Of a DNA stretch of 41,572 bases, positions 1-8,328 are shown one piece after another. This DNA is from a virus. A program made the position numbers and the translations under genes. The stretch spans positions 1 to 41,572 of the IMG/VR virus record IMGVR_UViG_3300046718_000434; one strand, given 5' to 3'. The number at the start of each line of letters is the position of its first letter. Position 1 is the first letter of the stretch. The notes under the pieces were generated by a model. The model was not told the origin of the DNA and did no database searches. It was given only the letters and a program-made list of their open reading frames with translations.

Positions 1-909
1 GTCACTGTAAACGCGACCCCGTCTTTGTTGTTCCGTGCTCGGTACTCCGGCGCGACGCTTGTTAAGACGGGGACGGATACATGGGATTTGTTCGGGGATC
101 TCGCTGGCGCTGGTGTCGGAACAACCGGCGCGACTGGTCCTACGGGAGCCACTGGTGCAACGGGAGCGACTGGTTCCGCCGGGTCGGATGGCCTCGATGG
201 TTTGGAGGGCCCTCCCGGCTCGACGGGTCAGCGCGGACAGACTGGTGCTACCGGAGCTACTGGCGCCACAGGGTTCACTGGCCCGTCTGGTCAGGACGGT
301 CTTGATGGTCTGGACGGTCAGAAGGGATCAACGGGCGCGACTGGACCTACCGGCGCGACAGGTGCCACCGGCCCGACCGGGTCGAAGCCAGCGGGGCAGA
401 TCTGGCTGTCCGGAGCAGGAATGTGGGGTTCGAACACATCAGGAGCTGCTGCGGTGACGTTGAACGAGACCACCACGAACCTTCAGGACTACTACACGCT
501 TGGGTTTGTTGATGCCGTAACGAGTTACGCGCAAGGGAATCTGATGCTCCCGTCTGACTACGACGGCGGTACCGTCACCGCGACGTTCGTGTGGACGATC
601 GGGGTCGCTGCGACGGCTTCAACGGGAGCAGTGACATGGGGTGCTCAGTGGAACCAGTACAGCAGCGGCCGCACTCTCGACCAGACGTGGGGCACAGGGC
701 AGGAGGTCACTCAGAACTATCAGTCCGCAGCGACAGGAGCGTTCGAGATGACAACCTCTGCGACCTCAGCGATCACAACCGGTGGTGTGACGGGCGCTGC
801 GTCGAATCTCGCGTTGTTCCGTGTCTACCGTCGTGCTGCCGCCACGGCGGACACCCTCACGGTCTCTGCCGGGCTGATCGGCGTGATGATCGCCTACACG
901 AGGGTCTAA
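1..909 (+). CDS. Collagen-like fibre/decoration protein, 5' partial
   Basis: The reading frame is open from base 1, so the gene begins upstream of the window; the TTG at 25 is only an internal in-frame codon. After a short N-terminal stretch there is a run of Gly-X-Y triplets ([12 protein letters not shown] types) from about base 120 to 385, which is the phage collagen-like stalk pattern. The C-terminal half is Thr/Ala/Gly-rich, without Gly-X-Y repeats, and is probably a globular beta-rich tip. Collagen-like stalks are known in tail fibres and capsid fibres. Because the connector genes lie downstream, this gene sits on the head side of the module, so a head fibre is as likely as a tail fibre. 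One copy of the GTAACNNGTTAC palindrome lies inside it at 516..529. Confidence 0.8.
   Translation, partial: VTVNATPSLLFRARYSGATLVKTGTDTWDLFGDLAGAGVGTTGATGPTGATGATGATGSAGSDGLDGLEGPPGSTGQRGQTGATGATGATGFTGPSGQDGLDGLDGQKGSTGATGPTGATGATGPTGSKPAGQIWLSGAGMWGSNTSGAAAVTLNETTTNLQDYYTLGFVDAVTSYAQGNLMLPSDYDGGTVTATFVWTIGVAATASTGAVTWGAQWNQYSSGRTLDQTWGTGQEVTQNYQSAATGAFEMTTSATSAITTGGVTGAASNLALFRVYRRAAATADTLTVSAGLIGVMIAYTRV
516..529. repeat. GTAACNNGTTAC palindrome (in gene)
   Basis: CGTAACGAGTTACG inside the collagen-like fibre gene; one of about 17 copies of the window-wide palindrome. Confidence 0.6.
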
Positions 910-1611
910 ATGGCGATCGTCTATGTGCATGAGAACTACGTGAACCAAGCCCCGTCCGGGGCGAGCCTCGCGATCAATCCCGCAACGGCGGTCGCTGCGG
1001 GCAACCACGCGATCTGTTTCTGGGGTGCTAACTCCGCTACAACTGCGACGTTGAGCACAAGCGCGTCTGGTGCGACCGCGCAGACGAACGTCATAGTGGG
1101 AACTGGGACTCTGTTCGCGATCGGTTCTATCTACGCTCCGAATGGGATTGCGACTAGCGACACAATCACTTTTGGTGCAACCTCGGGGGTGTTGCGAGGA
1201 ATCATTATCGAGGAGTTCTCCGGCCTCCTGACGAGCGGGTGGTTTGACGCCTCAGCAAACTCTCCGGGCACCTCTACGGCTGGTGGGGCATGTGCGATTG
1301 GCCCGTCCGGGACAACGAGTCAGGCATCGGAGCTGGTGACTGCTGGTGTCTGTATTGCCACTACTGGGAAAACATGGACGAAAGATGCCGCCTACTCGTT
1401 ATTCACGACGGGGACAGCCGGGTTCGGCACCGCGACCAGGCAGTCGTTTGCGGAGTACCAAATCGTGTCCGCGACGGGGACGCAGAGCGCCACACCGACT
1501 TTCTCTACCGGGGCGGCGGTCGTGTATTCCGGCGCAATCGCCACCTTCAAAGGAGCAGCGCGCACTCCGCGCAACTCCACGATCAACATCAACGATCCCG
1601 GGTTTTTCTAA
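910..1611 (+). CDS. Putative virion surface protein, beta-rich
   Basis: This 233-aa protein starts one base after the stop of the fibre gene and its stop codon overlaps the next ATG (TAATG), so the three genes are translated together. The protein is rich in Ala, Gly, Ser and Thr with alternating hydrophobic residues and few charges, as in beta-sandwich virion proteins. No catalytic motif is visible. Position between a collagen-like fibre and another beta-rich protein suggests a structural or decoration role. I do not recognise a named family. Confidence 0.7.
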   Translation: MAIVYVHENYVNQAPSGASLAINPATAVAAGNHAICFWGANSATTATLSTSASGATAQTNVIVGTGTLFAIGSIYAPNGIATSDTITFGATSGVLRGIIIEEFSGLLTSGWFDASANSPGTSTAGGACAIGPSGTTSQASELVTAGVCIATTGKTWTKDAAYSLFTTGTAGFGTATRQSFAEYQIVSATGTQSATPTFSTGAAVVYSGAIATFKGAARTPRNSTININDPGFF

Positions 1612-2228
1612 TGCAGCTCGGTATTCGCTCCCCAATAAGATTCGTGCCTGCGGCCTTCCCGTTCACTGCCCAGATCGACAACTTCACTCGCGCGGACGAG
1701 AACCCGCTTGCGACCTCATCGAGTGGGGCCACATGGTCGGCAACGTGGAACGGGCAGTCAGGGGTCAATACGGCGCTGAAAGTTTCCACTAACCTGGCTG
1801 CCGGTTCGGCAGCAAGCCTCAACTCGCAGGCGATCAGCACGACTTTCAATCGCGACCAGGAAGCGTGGATGACTGTTTCCGTTGCGCCCACCGGAGGGAT
1901 CATCATTGGGGTTTGGCTCAGACTCGCTCTCACGGGGGGCTTGCAGCGCGGGTACCGGTTCACGTGGGATTCCACCAACAGCGGAGAGTTCGCGTTCACG
2001 TCTTTTGCGGCTAGCTCCCCGAGTGTTCTGGCAACAGCAACGGGGATCTCTCTGAGCCCGGGGGACCAGTTTGGGGCGCGTGCGATCGGAACCTCGTTGA
2101 TTGGCTACAAGAACGGGGTGAAGGTTCTGACCACATCTGATGGCAACAGCGTTGTGGCCAGCCAGATCGGGCTCACGATTCCCCAAACGGTCGGCAGGGT
2201 CTCCGCTTTCGGGGGTGGGAACCTTTGA
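1611..2228 (+). CDS. Putative concanavalin/LamG-like virion protein
   Basis: The start is the ATG at 1611 that overlaps the previous stop; longer in-frame versions would overlap the upstream gene. The 205-aa product contains a DNFTRADENPL segment near residue 30 and later an IGYKNGVKVLTTSD segment. These resemble the opening and late strands of LamG/concanavalin-like jelly-roll domains found in phage surface proteins. Such domains commonly bind polysaccharide, but binding is inferred here. It forms an apparent translational unit with the two preceding virion genes. Confidence 0.68.
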   Translation: MQLGIRSPIRFVPAAFPFTAQIDNFTRADENPLATSSSGATWSATWNGQSGVNTALKVSTNLAAGSAASLNSQAISTTFNRDQEAWMTVSVAPTGGIIIGVWLRLALTGGLQRGYRFTWDSTNSGEFAFTSFAASSPSVLATATGISLSPGDQFGARAIGTSLIGYKNGVKVLTTSDGNSVVASQIGLTIPQTVGRVSAFGGGNL

Positions 2229-2270
2229 TGCTCTCACTTTTTCCTAGTCCAATCCGATAGAAAGGAATAC

Positions 2271-2615
2271 ATGGCCACATACACCGTGAAAACTCTGATT
2301 ACGACGAAGGCGATGGGGAACGCTGCGGCGAACATCGCGACCTGGCAGTATCAGAACACCGGTTCTGCCGAGTCGGCGTGCCGTTCGATGGCGTTCACGG
2401 GTCAGGCCGGAGCGACCGGTCAGGTGAACGTACAGATGGGAGTCACGGGTGCGACAGCGATCGCGTCAGCGCTCTTCGTCGACTCGTACCCTCTGACAGC
2501 GTCGTCCCCGTATTTCGTGAACGGCTGGTACACGGTTCCCGTGAACTCGTTCCTGTGCGGGTATGCGAACAGCGCCACCGTGAACGGGCTTGCTTCCGGC
2601 GTCATCAGCACGTAG
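2271..2615 (+). CDS. Small virion or decoration protein, unknown
   Basis: This 114-aa product is preceded by a good ribosome binding site (AGAAAGGA, six bases before the ATG). It is uncharged and rich in Ala, Thr, Ser and Gly, ending in ANSATVNGLASGVIST, with two Cys and no enzyme motif. The composition and neighbourhood fit a small structural or head-decoration protein. The 42-base gap upstream makes it the first gene with its own clear initiation site in this segment. No family is recognised. Confidence 0.65.
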   Translation: MATYTVKTLITTKAMGNAAANIATWQYQNTGSAESACRSMAFTGQAGATGQVNVQMGVTGATAIASALFVDSYPLTASSPYFVNGWYTVPVNSFLCGYANSATVNGLASGVIST

Positions 2616-2630
2616 TAGACTCACCAACCG

Positions 2631-2867
2631 ATGCGTCGCCTACCGACCGGGGTCCTGGTCCCTGATTGGGTTAATCTGCCCGACACCAGCGACCCGGAGG
2701 ATCTGGAGACGCTGATGTTGCAGCCGGTGAAGAAGGGCGTGCTCACCTACCGCTGCCCCGTCTGCCGGAACACCTACCGTTCCGACATCGCGGGGCTTGA
2801 GCCGTGCTGCACCGGCCCATCGAGTTGGGACGAGCACCCAATGGAAGTCATGGTGTTGGTGCAGTGA
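2631..2867 (+). CDS. Zinc-ribbon microprotein
   Basis: The 78-aa product has a CPVC pair followed about 17 residues later by a CC pair (residues about 44-63), which could bind zinc. It starts 15 bases after the previous stop and its own TGA overlaps the next GTG start. It is one of two successive Cys-rich small proteins before the glycosyltransferase. Function is unknown. Confidence 0.6.
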   Translation: MRRLPTGVLVPDWVNLPDTSDPEDLETLMLQPVKKGVLTYRCPVCRNTYRSDIAGLEPCCTGPSSWDEHPMEVMVLVQ

Positions 2868-3055
2868 CTGATAAATGCGCGATCTGCGGTGGGCCCCTCA
2901 ACGATCACTGGCTCAGCATTGCTGGACCACAGTTCGGCCCCGAGTGGCATATTCATGAGCTCTGCATCGGCTCGTCGGCGAATAGAACTGGTGCGACGAG
3001 TTCTATTCCCTTGCCACACGAACGAAAGATCATGGCAAAGGTAGATCACAGGTGA
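2864..3055 (+). CDS. Small CxxC protein
   Basis: I chose the GTG at 2864, which overlaps the upstream stop as GTGA; an earlier in-frame start would bury it in the previous gene. The 63-aa product begins with a CAICGGP knuckle and has a later His-x-His-x2-Leu-Cys stretch (near residue 30), so a single zinc site is plausible. Its stop overlaps the GTG of the glycosyltransferase, linking the two genes translationally. Function is unknown. Confidence 0.6.
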   Translation: MTDKCAICGGPLNDHWLSIAGPQFGPEWHIHELCIGSSANRTGATSSIPLPHERKIMAKVDHR

Positions 3056-4599
3056 CCTCCGTCTGCCTAGCCCTCAACGTCAAGGACGCGGAGTCACATA
3101 TCGAGCGCTGCATCGAGAGCGCGCTCAAGTTCCCTGGTGTTGATCGAGCTCTCTTCATCGACACCGGGTGCACCGACAACACGATGGAGATCGTGCGTAA
3201 CACGTTACGAGACAGAATCCCGCTCACGGAGTTCCAGGAGGAGTGGAAGCGTCACTACATCAACCGCACAATCCTGCTCAAGAAGGTGCGCGAGACGGGT
3301 GCGGACTACTGCCTGATGCTCGACGCGGACATGGAACTCGTGATTGAGGGTGAGATCCCCGAGCTGGACCAGGACGAGTACATGCTCCCGATTTTCGATC
3401 GCGGGCTTCGCTACCCACTCCCACTTCTCACTTCTACCAAGCGGAGTTTTTTCTACGCCGGTAGAGCCCACTGTTATCTGGCCTGCGACGACGGGCCCAG
3501 TAACGGTATAGAGCTCAACCAGGTTCGGCTGATTGACCACGGTGGCGGGGGGCATCGCCCTGGCAAGATCGAGGAGGACGCGGTTGAGCTCGCCGACGAG
3601 GTTGGGAAGAATCCGGCTGATGCGCGCTCCTGGTTCTACCTCGCGCAGTCCTACCGAGACCTGGACCAAGTAGAGAAGGCGATCGCTGCGTACAAGATCC
3701 GTGCGTCGCTCGGAGGGTGGGCCGAAGAGGTCTACCAGTCCCTCTACCAGGCCGGGATGCTCCTGTGTGAGCACGTGAACTACTACGAGGGTGCGAAGCT
3801 TCTGATCGCCGCCGCGGAGATGAAGCAGAACCGCGCGGAAGCTCTCCGCGCCTTGGCAGGGTGCTCGAACAGCGTAGCCGACAAGGTCCCGTTTCCCACC
3901 GGCGAGGTTCTGTTCGTTGAACCGGGCGCCTACAGAAAGCCAGCGGAGATCGTGCAGCTTCCAACTGGCGAACTGATGCCTCCGTTGCCGGATATCCGCT
4001 GCAAGCACAAGCGTCGCCGTAGGGTTCCGATCACAGCGAAGGAGATCACCGCGATCATCGTCACTCGTGGAGACGTCGATCTCAACCCTTGTCTAGAAAC
4101 GCTCCCTTATTCGGATGTGATCGTCTGGGACAACTCGAAGAGCGACTACGACTACAAGATATTCGGTCGTTACGCTGCGATCCCGCAGGCACGCCACTCG
4201 GTGGTGTACTGGCAGGACGACGACGTGATCTTCGCGAACCACAAGGCTCTGCTCGACAACTACCAACCGGGGGTGGCGATCGCGAACATGGACGATGCTT
4301 GGATAAGGGGAGCGGGGTACGAGCACACCGCGCTGTTCGGCGCGGGGTCTCTCTGCGACGCACACCTGCCGCAGGAGATCTTCTCCAAGTATTTCGAGCA
4401 GCACCCGTGGGACGACGATGTTCTCGTCGAGGCGGACTTCATTTTCGGGACACTGGTGAACTGGGTCCGAGCTGATTTCGGGTACGCGGTCAGGGAGTTC
4501 GCTGATGCCCCAGATAGGCTGTACTTGCAGCCAGGCCAGACGGAGCGAAAACGGAGGATGATCAACAGGTGTCTGGAAATGCAGAAGCGCGCAGCCTGA
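3052..4599 (+). CDS. Two-domain glycosyltransferase with TPR-like linker
   Basis: The 515-aa protein opens as a GT-A/family 2 glycosyltransferase: VCLALNVKDAE near residue 4, FIDTGCTDNT at 35-44 and a metal-binding DAD at 91-93. Residues about 188-275 look like TPR helices (SWFYLAQSYRDLDQVEKAIA). A second GT-like domain starts near residue 330 (EITAIIVTRG) and has a DDD motif at 389-391 (VVYWQDDDVIF). GT2 plus TPR is known for SunS-type protein glycosyltransferases. Cytoplasmic glycosylation of virion proteins by phage GTs is documented in mycobacteriophages; that this enzyme modifies the adjacent fibres is my inference. It overlaps the methyltransferase gene by 31 bases. Confidence 0.88.
   Translation: MTSVCLALNVKDAESHIERCIESALKFPGVDRALFIDTGCTDNTMEIVRNTLRDRIPLTEFQEEWKRHYINRTILLKKVRETGADYCLMLDADMELVIEGEIPELDQDEYMLPIFDRGLRYPLPLLTSTKRSFFYAGRAHCYLACDDGPSNGIELNQVRLIDHGGGGHRPGKIEEDAVELADEVGKNPADARSWFYLAQSYRDLDQVEKAIAAYKIRASLGGWAEEVYQSLYQAGMLLCEHVNYYEGAKLLIAAAEMKQNRAEALRALAGCSNSVADKVPFPTGEVLFVEPGAYRKPAEIVQLPTGELMPPLPDIRCKHKRRRRVPITAKEITAIIVTRGDVDLNPCLETLPYSDVIVWDNSKSDYDYKIFGRYAAIPQARHSVVYWQDDDVIFANHKALLDNYQPGVAIANMDDAWIRGAGYEHTALFGAGSLCDAHLPQEIFSKYFEQHPWDDDVLVEADFIFGTLVNWVRADFGYAVREFADAPDRLYLQPGQTERKRRMINRCLEMQKRAA
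3196..3209. repeat. GTAACNNGTTAC palindrome (in gene)
   Basis: CGTAACACGTTACG inside the glycosyltransferase gene. Confidence 0.6.
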
Positions 4600-5126
4600 A
4601 CACCCCGGAGGCTTGGAGCGCTCGCGCTGACGAGCCCACCTCCCTCGGTGCGGTGATGTGGTCCGCGCAAGGGCAGAAGGACAGGTTTGAGGCTGCTCTC
4701 GATGCGCTCAAAGGATCCCTCTCGACTTCTCTTCTTGACTTCGGTTGTGGGACGGGAGCATTCAGCGAGCACATCCCCTCTCATGAGTATTTCGGCTATG
4801 ACTGGTCGCAGTCGATGGTTCAGCGCGCCAGGGATGAGCACCCAGACCATGAGTTCACATCTGCGCTGTCCTGGCGCCGATTCGACGCTGTTGTGTGCAT
4901 CGGTACGTTCAACCTCCCAGGATCGACTTACGAAACCTGGCGGACTTTGATGTCTCTGTGGGAGATCACCGATCGCGTTCTTGTCGCATCTCTGTACTGC
5001 GGCGAGGATGAGTCGTGTTTGCGCTACGACGAGTACGACCTCTGCGATTTCGCTCGCAATCACGCTGACCGTTGGCGCGTTGAGAAGCACCGACACAACG
5101 ATCTGCTACTGGTGATGTGGCGATGA
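4569..5126 (+). CDS. Class I SAM-dependent methyltransferase
   Basis: The 185-aa product has the glycine-rich SAM-binding motif I LLDFGCGTGAF at residues 55-65, an acidic post-I residue in FGYDWS (Asp78) and a motif IV-like RFDAVVCIGTFN near 104-115. No DNA- or RNA-specific DPPY motif is present, so a small molecule, sugar or protein substrate is more likely than DNA. The GTG start lies 31 bases inside the glycosyltransferase gene and the stop overlaps the next ATG (ATGA). The tight coupling suggests that it methylates a sugar or protein handled by its neighbours, which is inference. Confidence 0.85.
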   Translation: MSGNAEARSLNTPEAWSARADEPTSLGAVMWSAQGQKDRFEAALDALKGSLSTSLLDFGCGTGAFSEHIPSHEYFGYDWSQSMVQRARDEHPDHEFTSALSWRRFDAVVCIGTFNLPGSTYETWRTLMSLWEITDRVLVASLYCGEDESCLRYDEYDLCDFARNHADRWRVEKHRHNDLLLVMWR

Positions 5127-5776
5127 TCGTTACCGCCCACCAAGCGAACTACCTCCCCGGCCTCTCGGTGATCGAGAAAGTTGAGGCTGCGAACGCAGTG
5201 ATTTGGTTGGACGAGGTGCAGTACAGCCACGGTGGTTGGACGAACCGCAACCGTATGCCGGATGGTTCCTGGCTGACCGTACCGGTGGAGCGCAGAACCG
5301 ACATGGGTCCGATCAACCGGGTGCGAATCAGCGAACACGGTGGGTGGCGTGAAAGTCACGCGAAGGCGCTCCGCCAACACTACAAAGGTGGATTGGTGGA
5401 GGATCTATGCGAGGAGATCATGCGTCCCTACCGTCTCCTGGTCGGTCTCAACCTTGCGTTGATTCGTCTTCTGGTCGATCCTACTGGCGAGCAGCGTCGC
5501 TTTGATTCTCAAACTTCCTGGCATTTTCAGTCACACCTGGACGGCGGTCACGCCGTGTGGGCTCAGGGTGACGAAGAGTACGAGCTGCTTCCGATCAGCG
5601 ATCGGATCGCGATGATGGTGGAGGAGCTCGGCGGGGACGTCTACCTCTCCGGCCCATCAGGAAGGAACTATCTGTCCGAGGTCCCGTTCGACCAGCGCGG
5701 CATCAAGGTGGAGTACTGGCAGTTCGAAGGCGCGAACGATTGCGCGGTCGGCAGGTTCGGCAATGTTCGGAGGTAG
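5123..5776 (+). CDS. WbqC-like family protein
   Basis: I chose the ATG at 5123, which overlaps the preceding stop as ATGA; a GTG at 5117 is also possible. The 217-aa protein carries the family signature: AHQANYLPG (residues 5-13), WLDEVQYS (28-35) and WTNRNR (39-44). It also has the late YLSGPSGRNYL segment. WbqC-like proteins are usually found in surface polysaccharide or modified-sugar clusters and their reaction is poorly defined. Here it completes a GT, methyltransferase and WbqC cassette inside a virion operon, so a role in making or attaching a modified sugar is plausible. Confidence 0.85.
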   Translation: MIVTAHQANYLPGLSVIEKVEAANAVIWLDEVQYSHGGWTNRNRMPDGSWLTVPVERRTDMGPINRVRISEHGGWRESHAKALRQHYKGGLVEDLCEEIMRPYRLLVGLNLALIRLLVDPTGEQRRFDSQTSWHFQSHLDGGHAVWAQGDEEYELLPISDRIAMMVEELGGDVYLSGPSGRNYLSEVPFDQRGIKVEYWQFEGANDCAVGRFGNVRR

Positions 5777-5999
5777 CTACTTCGGACAGTCTCCGTTCGC
5801 TTCACCGCCGACGGTCATTGGCACGATCAAAAAGAGCATCAAGTGGCTCGTTGGTGCTCCCGGGCTCCTGTGGAACACGATGCGAGCTCGGTCGGACTGG
5901 ACTCCCGATGCACCAACGGAGAACGATCAGACGCGTGAGCCGGGGACCGGCTGGGATACCGATAGTCCAACGGACGATTGGAAGACAGGTGACTTGTGA
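5763..5999 (+). CDS. Small unknown protein
   Basis: The 78-aa product overlaps the end of the WbqC-like gene by 14 bases and its own stop overlaps the next GTG. It has a central hydrophobic/basic stretch (IGTIKKSIKWLVGAPGLL) that could be an amphipathic helix, and an acidic, Thr/Pro-rich tail. It resembles no family I can name. Coupling on both sides supports it as a real gene. Confidence 0.6.
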   Translation: MFGGSYFGQSPFASPPTVIGTIKKSIKWLVGAPGLLWNTMRARSDWTPDAPTENDQTREPGTGWDTDSPTDDWKTGDL

Positions 6000-6310
6000 C
6001 CGGGCCGCTCGCTGACATCCAAGTCTCCTCCGTATCGAAGCAGTACGTCACCGTGCCTGTCGCTGAGTCGATCACTGGCGGTGACCCGACCGGTGACAAT
6101 GTTGCTCTCTCGTTTCCTGCTCCTGGTGATGATCCGACGGTGTTCGTTGCCGGCCAGTGGCTAACCGAGAACGGGATCTATTACGCGCAAGCTCTGGTCG
6201 GGCCGGGAACGTCAGCGATCCTCATCAATGGGTTCTACGATGTGTATGTGAAGGTCACCGACAACCCCGAGGTCCCTGTGATTAAGGCCGGCCTGTTGGA
6301 GATCACCTAG
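5996..6310 (+). CDS. Unknown structural-module protein
   Basis: The 104-aa product starts at a GTG that overlaps the preceding stop, and its TAG overlaps the next GTG. It is acidic and beta-rich, with segments such as VKVTDNPEVPVIKAG near the end that resemble a small immunoglobulin-like or decoration fold. It lies immediately before the head-tail adaptor, a position often filled by small head or connector proteins of unknown function. Confidence 0.62.
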   Translation: MTGPLADIQVSSVSKQYVTVPVAESITGGDPTGDNVALSFPAPGDDPTVFVAGQWLTENGIYYAQALVGPGTSAILINGFYDVYVKVTDNPEVPVIKAGLLEIT

Positions 6311-6798
6311 TGGGCTGGAACTACAACCCGGAGGCCCTCGACACCGACCCGGTGATGCAGGTGCGCGCGGAGCTGCAGGACACTGATCCAAACGATCAGC
6401 AGCTCCAGGACGAGGAGATCGCTTACGCGCTCGCGGCGGAGCGGAACATGTGGGCTGCCGCGGCCCGTTGCGCCGAGATGATCGGCCGCAGGGTGCTCCG
6501 CAAGGCGGATGTGCATTTGGGTCGCTCGATGCAGATCACGTACTCAAAGATGGCGGACCAGTGGTTCCAGATGGCTCGCATGCTGCGCTCCAAATCACTG
6601 GGTACGACTCCTCCGTGGGTGGGTGGCGCGAACCTCACCGATCAGATCAACTTCGCGACGAACACCGATCTGATCCAGCCGGTGTTCACGAAAACCATGA
6701 TGGAAAATCCTCGCGTCGGTGGGTACACCACGGACAGCCTGATCCCTGCTACCGGTGGCGGTGACGAGGGGGTCGACGAGGAGGTTATCGAGTTCTGA
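6310..6798 (+). CDS. Head-tail connector/adaptor protein
   Basis: The 162-aa protein begins with the typical adaptor layout: an N-terminal helix-turn (VRAELQDTDPNDQQLQDEEI, residues about 17-36) followed by helices rich in Ala and Arg (YALAAERNMWAAAARCAEMI). This matches the all-helical gp6/gp15-type connectors that sit below the portal. It is the first of four consecutive neck genes in the expected order. The start is the GTG at 6310 overlapping the previous TAG. Confidence 0.8.
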   Translation: MGWNYNPEALDTDPVMQVRAELQDTDPNDQQLQDEEIAYALAAERNMWAAAARCAEMIGRRVLRKADVHLGRSMQITYSKMADQWFQMARMLRSKSLGTTPPWVGGANLTDQINFATNTDLIQPVFTKTMMENPRVGGYTTDSLIPATGGGDEGVDEEVIEF

Positions 6799-7202
6799 TG
6801 CCGATCCCCTCCTGTCCTCCGGAGATCAAGCAGATGATGAACATTCCTGTGGTGTGGGAGGGGTTCGACGGGTGGGACGGCCACGCGGAACCTTCGTACC
6901 GTCCTCCAGTCGTGAAGAAATGTTTTCTCGAGGAGCACGGGATGGTGACGGGTGGTGTTGAGGCGATCAGGCTCCCGAACGGAACGGTGGTTGAGCCGGT
7001 CCTCGACCTCTATTTCGACGGTGACGACGCTGACGTGAAGGGCTTCCGGTTGTACGATCGGTTCACACCGCAGAGCATCGGGATCAACGTGGCGGGGTTG
7101 TTCGACCCAGAGCCCCAGTCGTTGCAGGCGGTGTGGATCGCGACGTTCTACGGGCCCCCGTTCGACAATCGGAACGCGTGGGTCGTTAGGGTGACCCTGT
7201 GA
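6798..7202 (+). CDS. Head closure (stopper)-like protein
   Basis: The 134-aa product follows the adaptor with a TGATG overlap, and its TGA overlaps the GTG of the next gene. It is beta-rich, with a VLDLYFDGDDADVKGFRLYDRFT stretch near residues 70-95 compatible with a head-closure fold. The assignment rests on gene order (adaptor, closure, gp10-like, terminator) more than on a diagnostic motif. Confidence 0.6.
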   Translation: MPIPSCPPEIKQMMNIPVVWEGFDGWDGHAEPSYRPPVVKKCFLEEHGMVTGGVEAIRLPNGTVVEPVLDLYFDGDDADVKGFRLYDRFTPQSIGINVAGLFDPEPQSLQAVWIATFYGPPFDNRNAWVVRVTL

Positions 7203-7861
7203 TCTTTGGTGACTCCTCCTATGACGAGCTCCTTACTGCCACGGTGGAGCTCGACACAGCAAGCTTTGAGGCCGCGTTGAAGATGGCTGACATGGCCACG
7301 GAGGCTTTCAAGAAGTCTGCTGGTTCGAGGGTGAAGAGCCGGTCGAACAGCGACGTGGGTCAGGGCATGATCGCCGGTGCGGTCCAGGGGATGGAGGTGT
7401 TCGCGAACCGCGTGATGGTTTCGTCTCTCGCGGAGACACCTGAGGTGTCCGGGACACTGAAGGAGTCCCATGACATTGAGCCCCCTAGGCGGTCGGGAAG
7501 GAAGATTCGGATCACGATGGGGTACGGGTACGGGGATGAGCCGTCCCCGGTGGATGGTCGGCGCGCCTCGCAGTACGCGGTACCGGTGCACGAGATTCGC
7601 GACGCCACACACATGCCACCAACGAAGGACCATTTCTTGCTTGATCCGCTGTTGGAGCATTCGGCTGAGTTCGGCCCGGGTGTTGCTTCGTTTATGCGCA
7701 TCGGGGCGCAACGCACAACTGCTGTGGTCGGCGGGCCTGACCGTTCCGTCACTCTCACCGACCTGGTTGGTCTCCCGACCGGTGTTCCTTCGATCGGCGG
7801 CGGGACATCGTTCCGTGGCGGGAACCCGTTGAACCCAGGCCAGTTCTCTAGGCGCCCATGA
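7199..7861 (+). CDS. HK97 gp10-like neck/tail-completion protein
   Basis: The 220-aa product has a long helical N-terminal part. It is followed by the family's SGTLKESHDIE segment (about 86-96), a VPVHEI turn (127-132) and a PPTKDHFLLDPL segment (138-149), as in the HK97 gp10/minor capsid group. Proteins of this group sit at the head-tail joining region. The GTG start overlaps the preceding stop and the gene overlaps the tail terminator start by four bases. The glycine-rich C-terminus after residue 185 is longer than usual. Confidence 0.75.
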   Translation: MIFGDSSYDELLTATVELDTASFEAALKMADMATEAFKKSAGSRVKSRSNSDVGQGMIAGAVQGMEVFANRVMVSSLAETPEVSGTLKESHDIEPPRRSGRKIRITMGYGYGDEPSPVDGRRASQYAVPVHEIRDATHMPPTKDHFLLDPLLEHSAEFGPGVASFMRIGAQRTTAVVGGPDRSVTLTDLVGLPTGVPSIGGGTSFRGGNPLNPGQFSRRP

Positions 7862-8328
7862 GCTCCCTTGGCGACGAGTTCTGCATCTACCTGCAAGGGC
7901 AGGGGTTGGGCTTGAACTTCAACGGCGCCGGCACGATCAACTGTTTCAGCAGCCACCTGCTCGATCAGCCCGATGTTGCGGTCGCGGTGCTGGAGCGTGG
8001 TGGGATCCGTCCGGTCACGTGGCTGACGGGCCCCGGGTCTCATGCGACAACGTTCGTGCCTCCTGTGAACGAATCCCTTCTGGATCAGCCTGTCGTACAG
8101 ATCTTCACTCGGTCGAGCATGACCGGGTACAACGCCGGCAACACCCTGGCGGAGGGCGTGTTCGGCGCGTTGCAAGGAGTGGTGGAGCAAGTTCTGAACG
8201 TCGGTGGCGCGCTGTTCCACTTGGTGGAGGCGATGCAGTCACCGATGTACCTGGGCAGGGACCACAAGGAGCGGCATCAGTGGTCTCAGAACTTCCGTGT
8301 AATGTGGGAGAATACGCAGAGAGCCTGA
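7858..8328 (+). CDS. Tail terminator-like (minor capsid) protein
   Basis: The 156-aa product has the QIFTRSSMTGYNAGNTLAEG region (about 81-100) and a PMYLGRDHKERHQWSQNF stretch near the C-terminus. These fit the phage minor capsid/tail terminator family that caps the tail tube. It is the last of the neck series and lies upstream of the major tail gene, as expected. The ATG overlaps the gp10-like stop, and its own stop overlaps the next ATG. Confidence 0.75.
   Translation: MSSLGDEFCIYLQGQGLGLNFNGAGTINCFSSHLLDQPDVAVAVLERGGIRPVTWLTGPGSHATTFVPPVNESLLDQPVVQIFTRSSMTGYNAGNTLAEGVFGALQGVVEQVLNVGGALFHLVEAMQSPMYLGRDHKERHQWSQNFRVMWENTQRA

Noticed and set aside
3205-4008. A 267-aa - strand frame opposite the glycosyltransferase
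   Set aside because: No recognisable motifs and it lies wholly within a well-supported gene.
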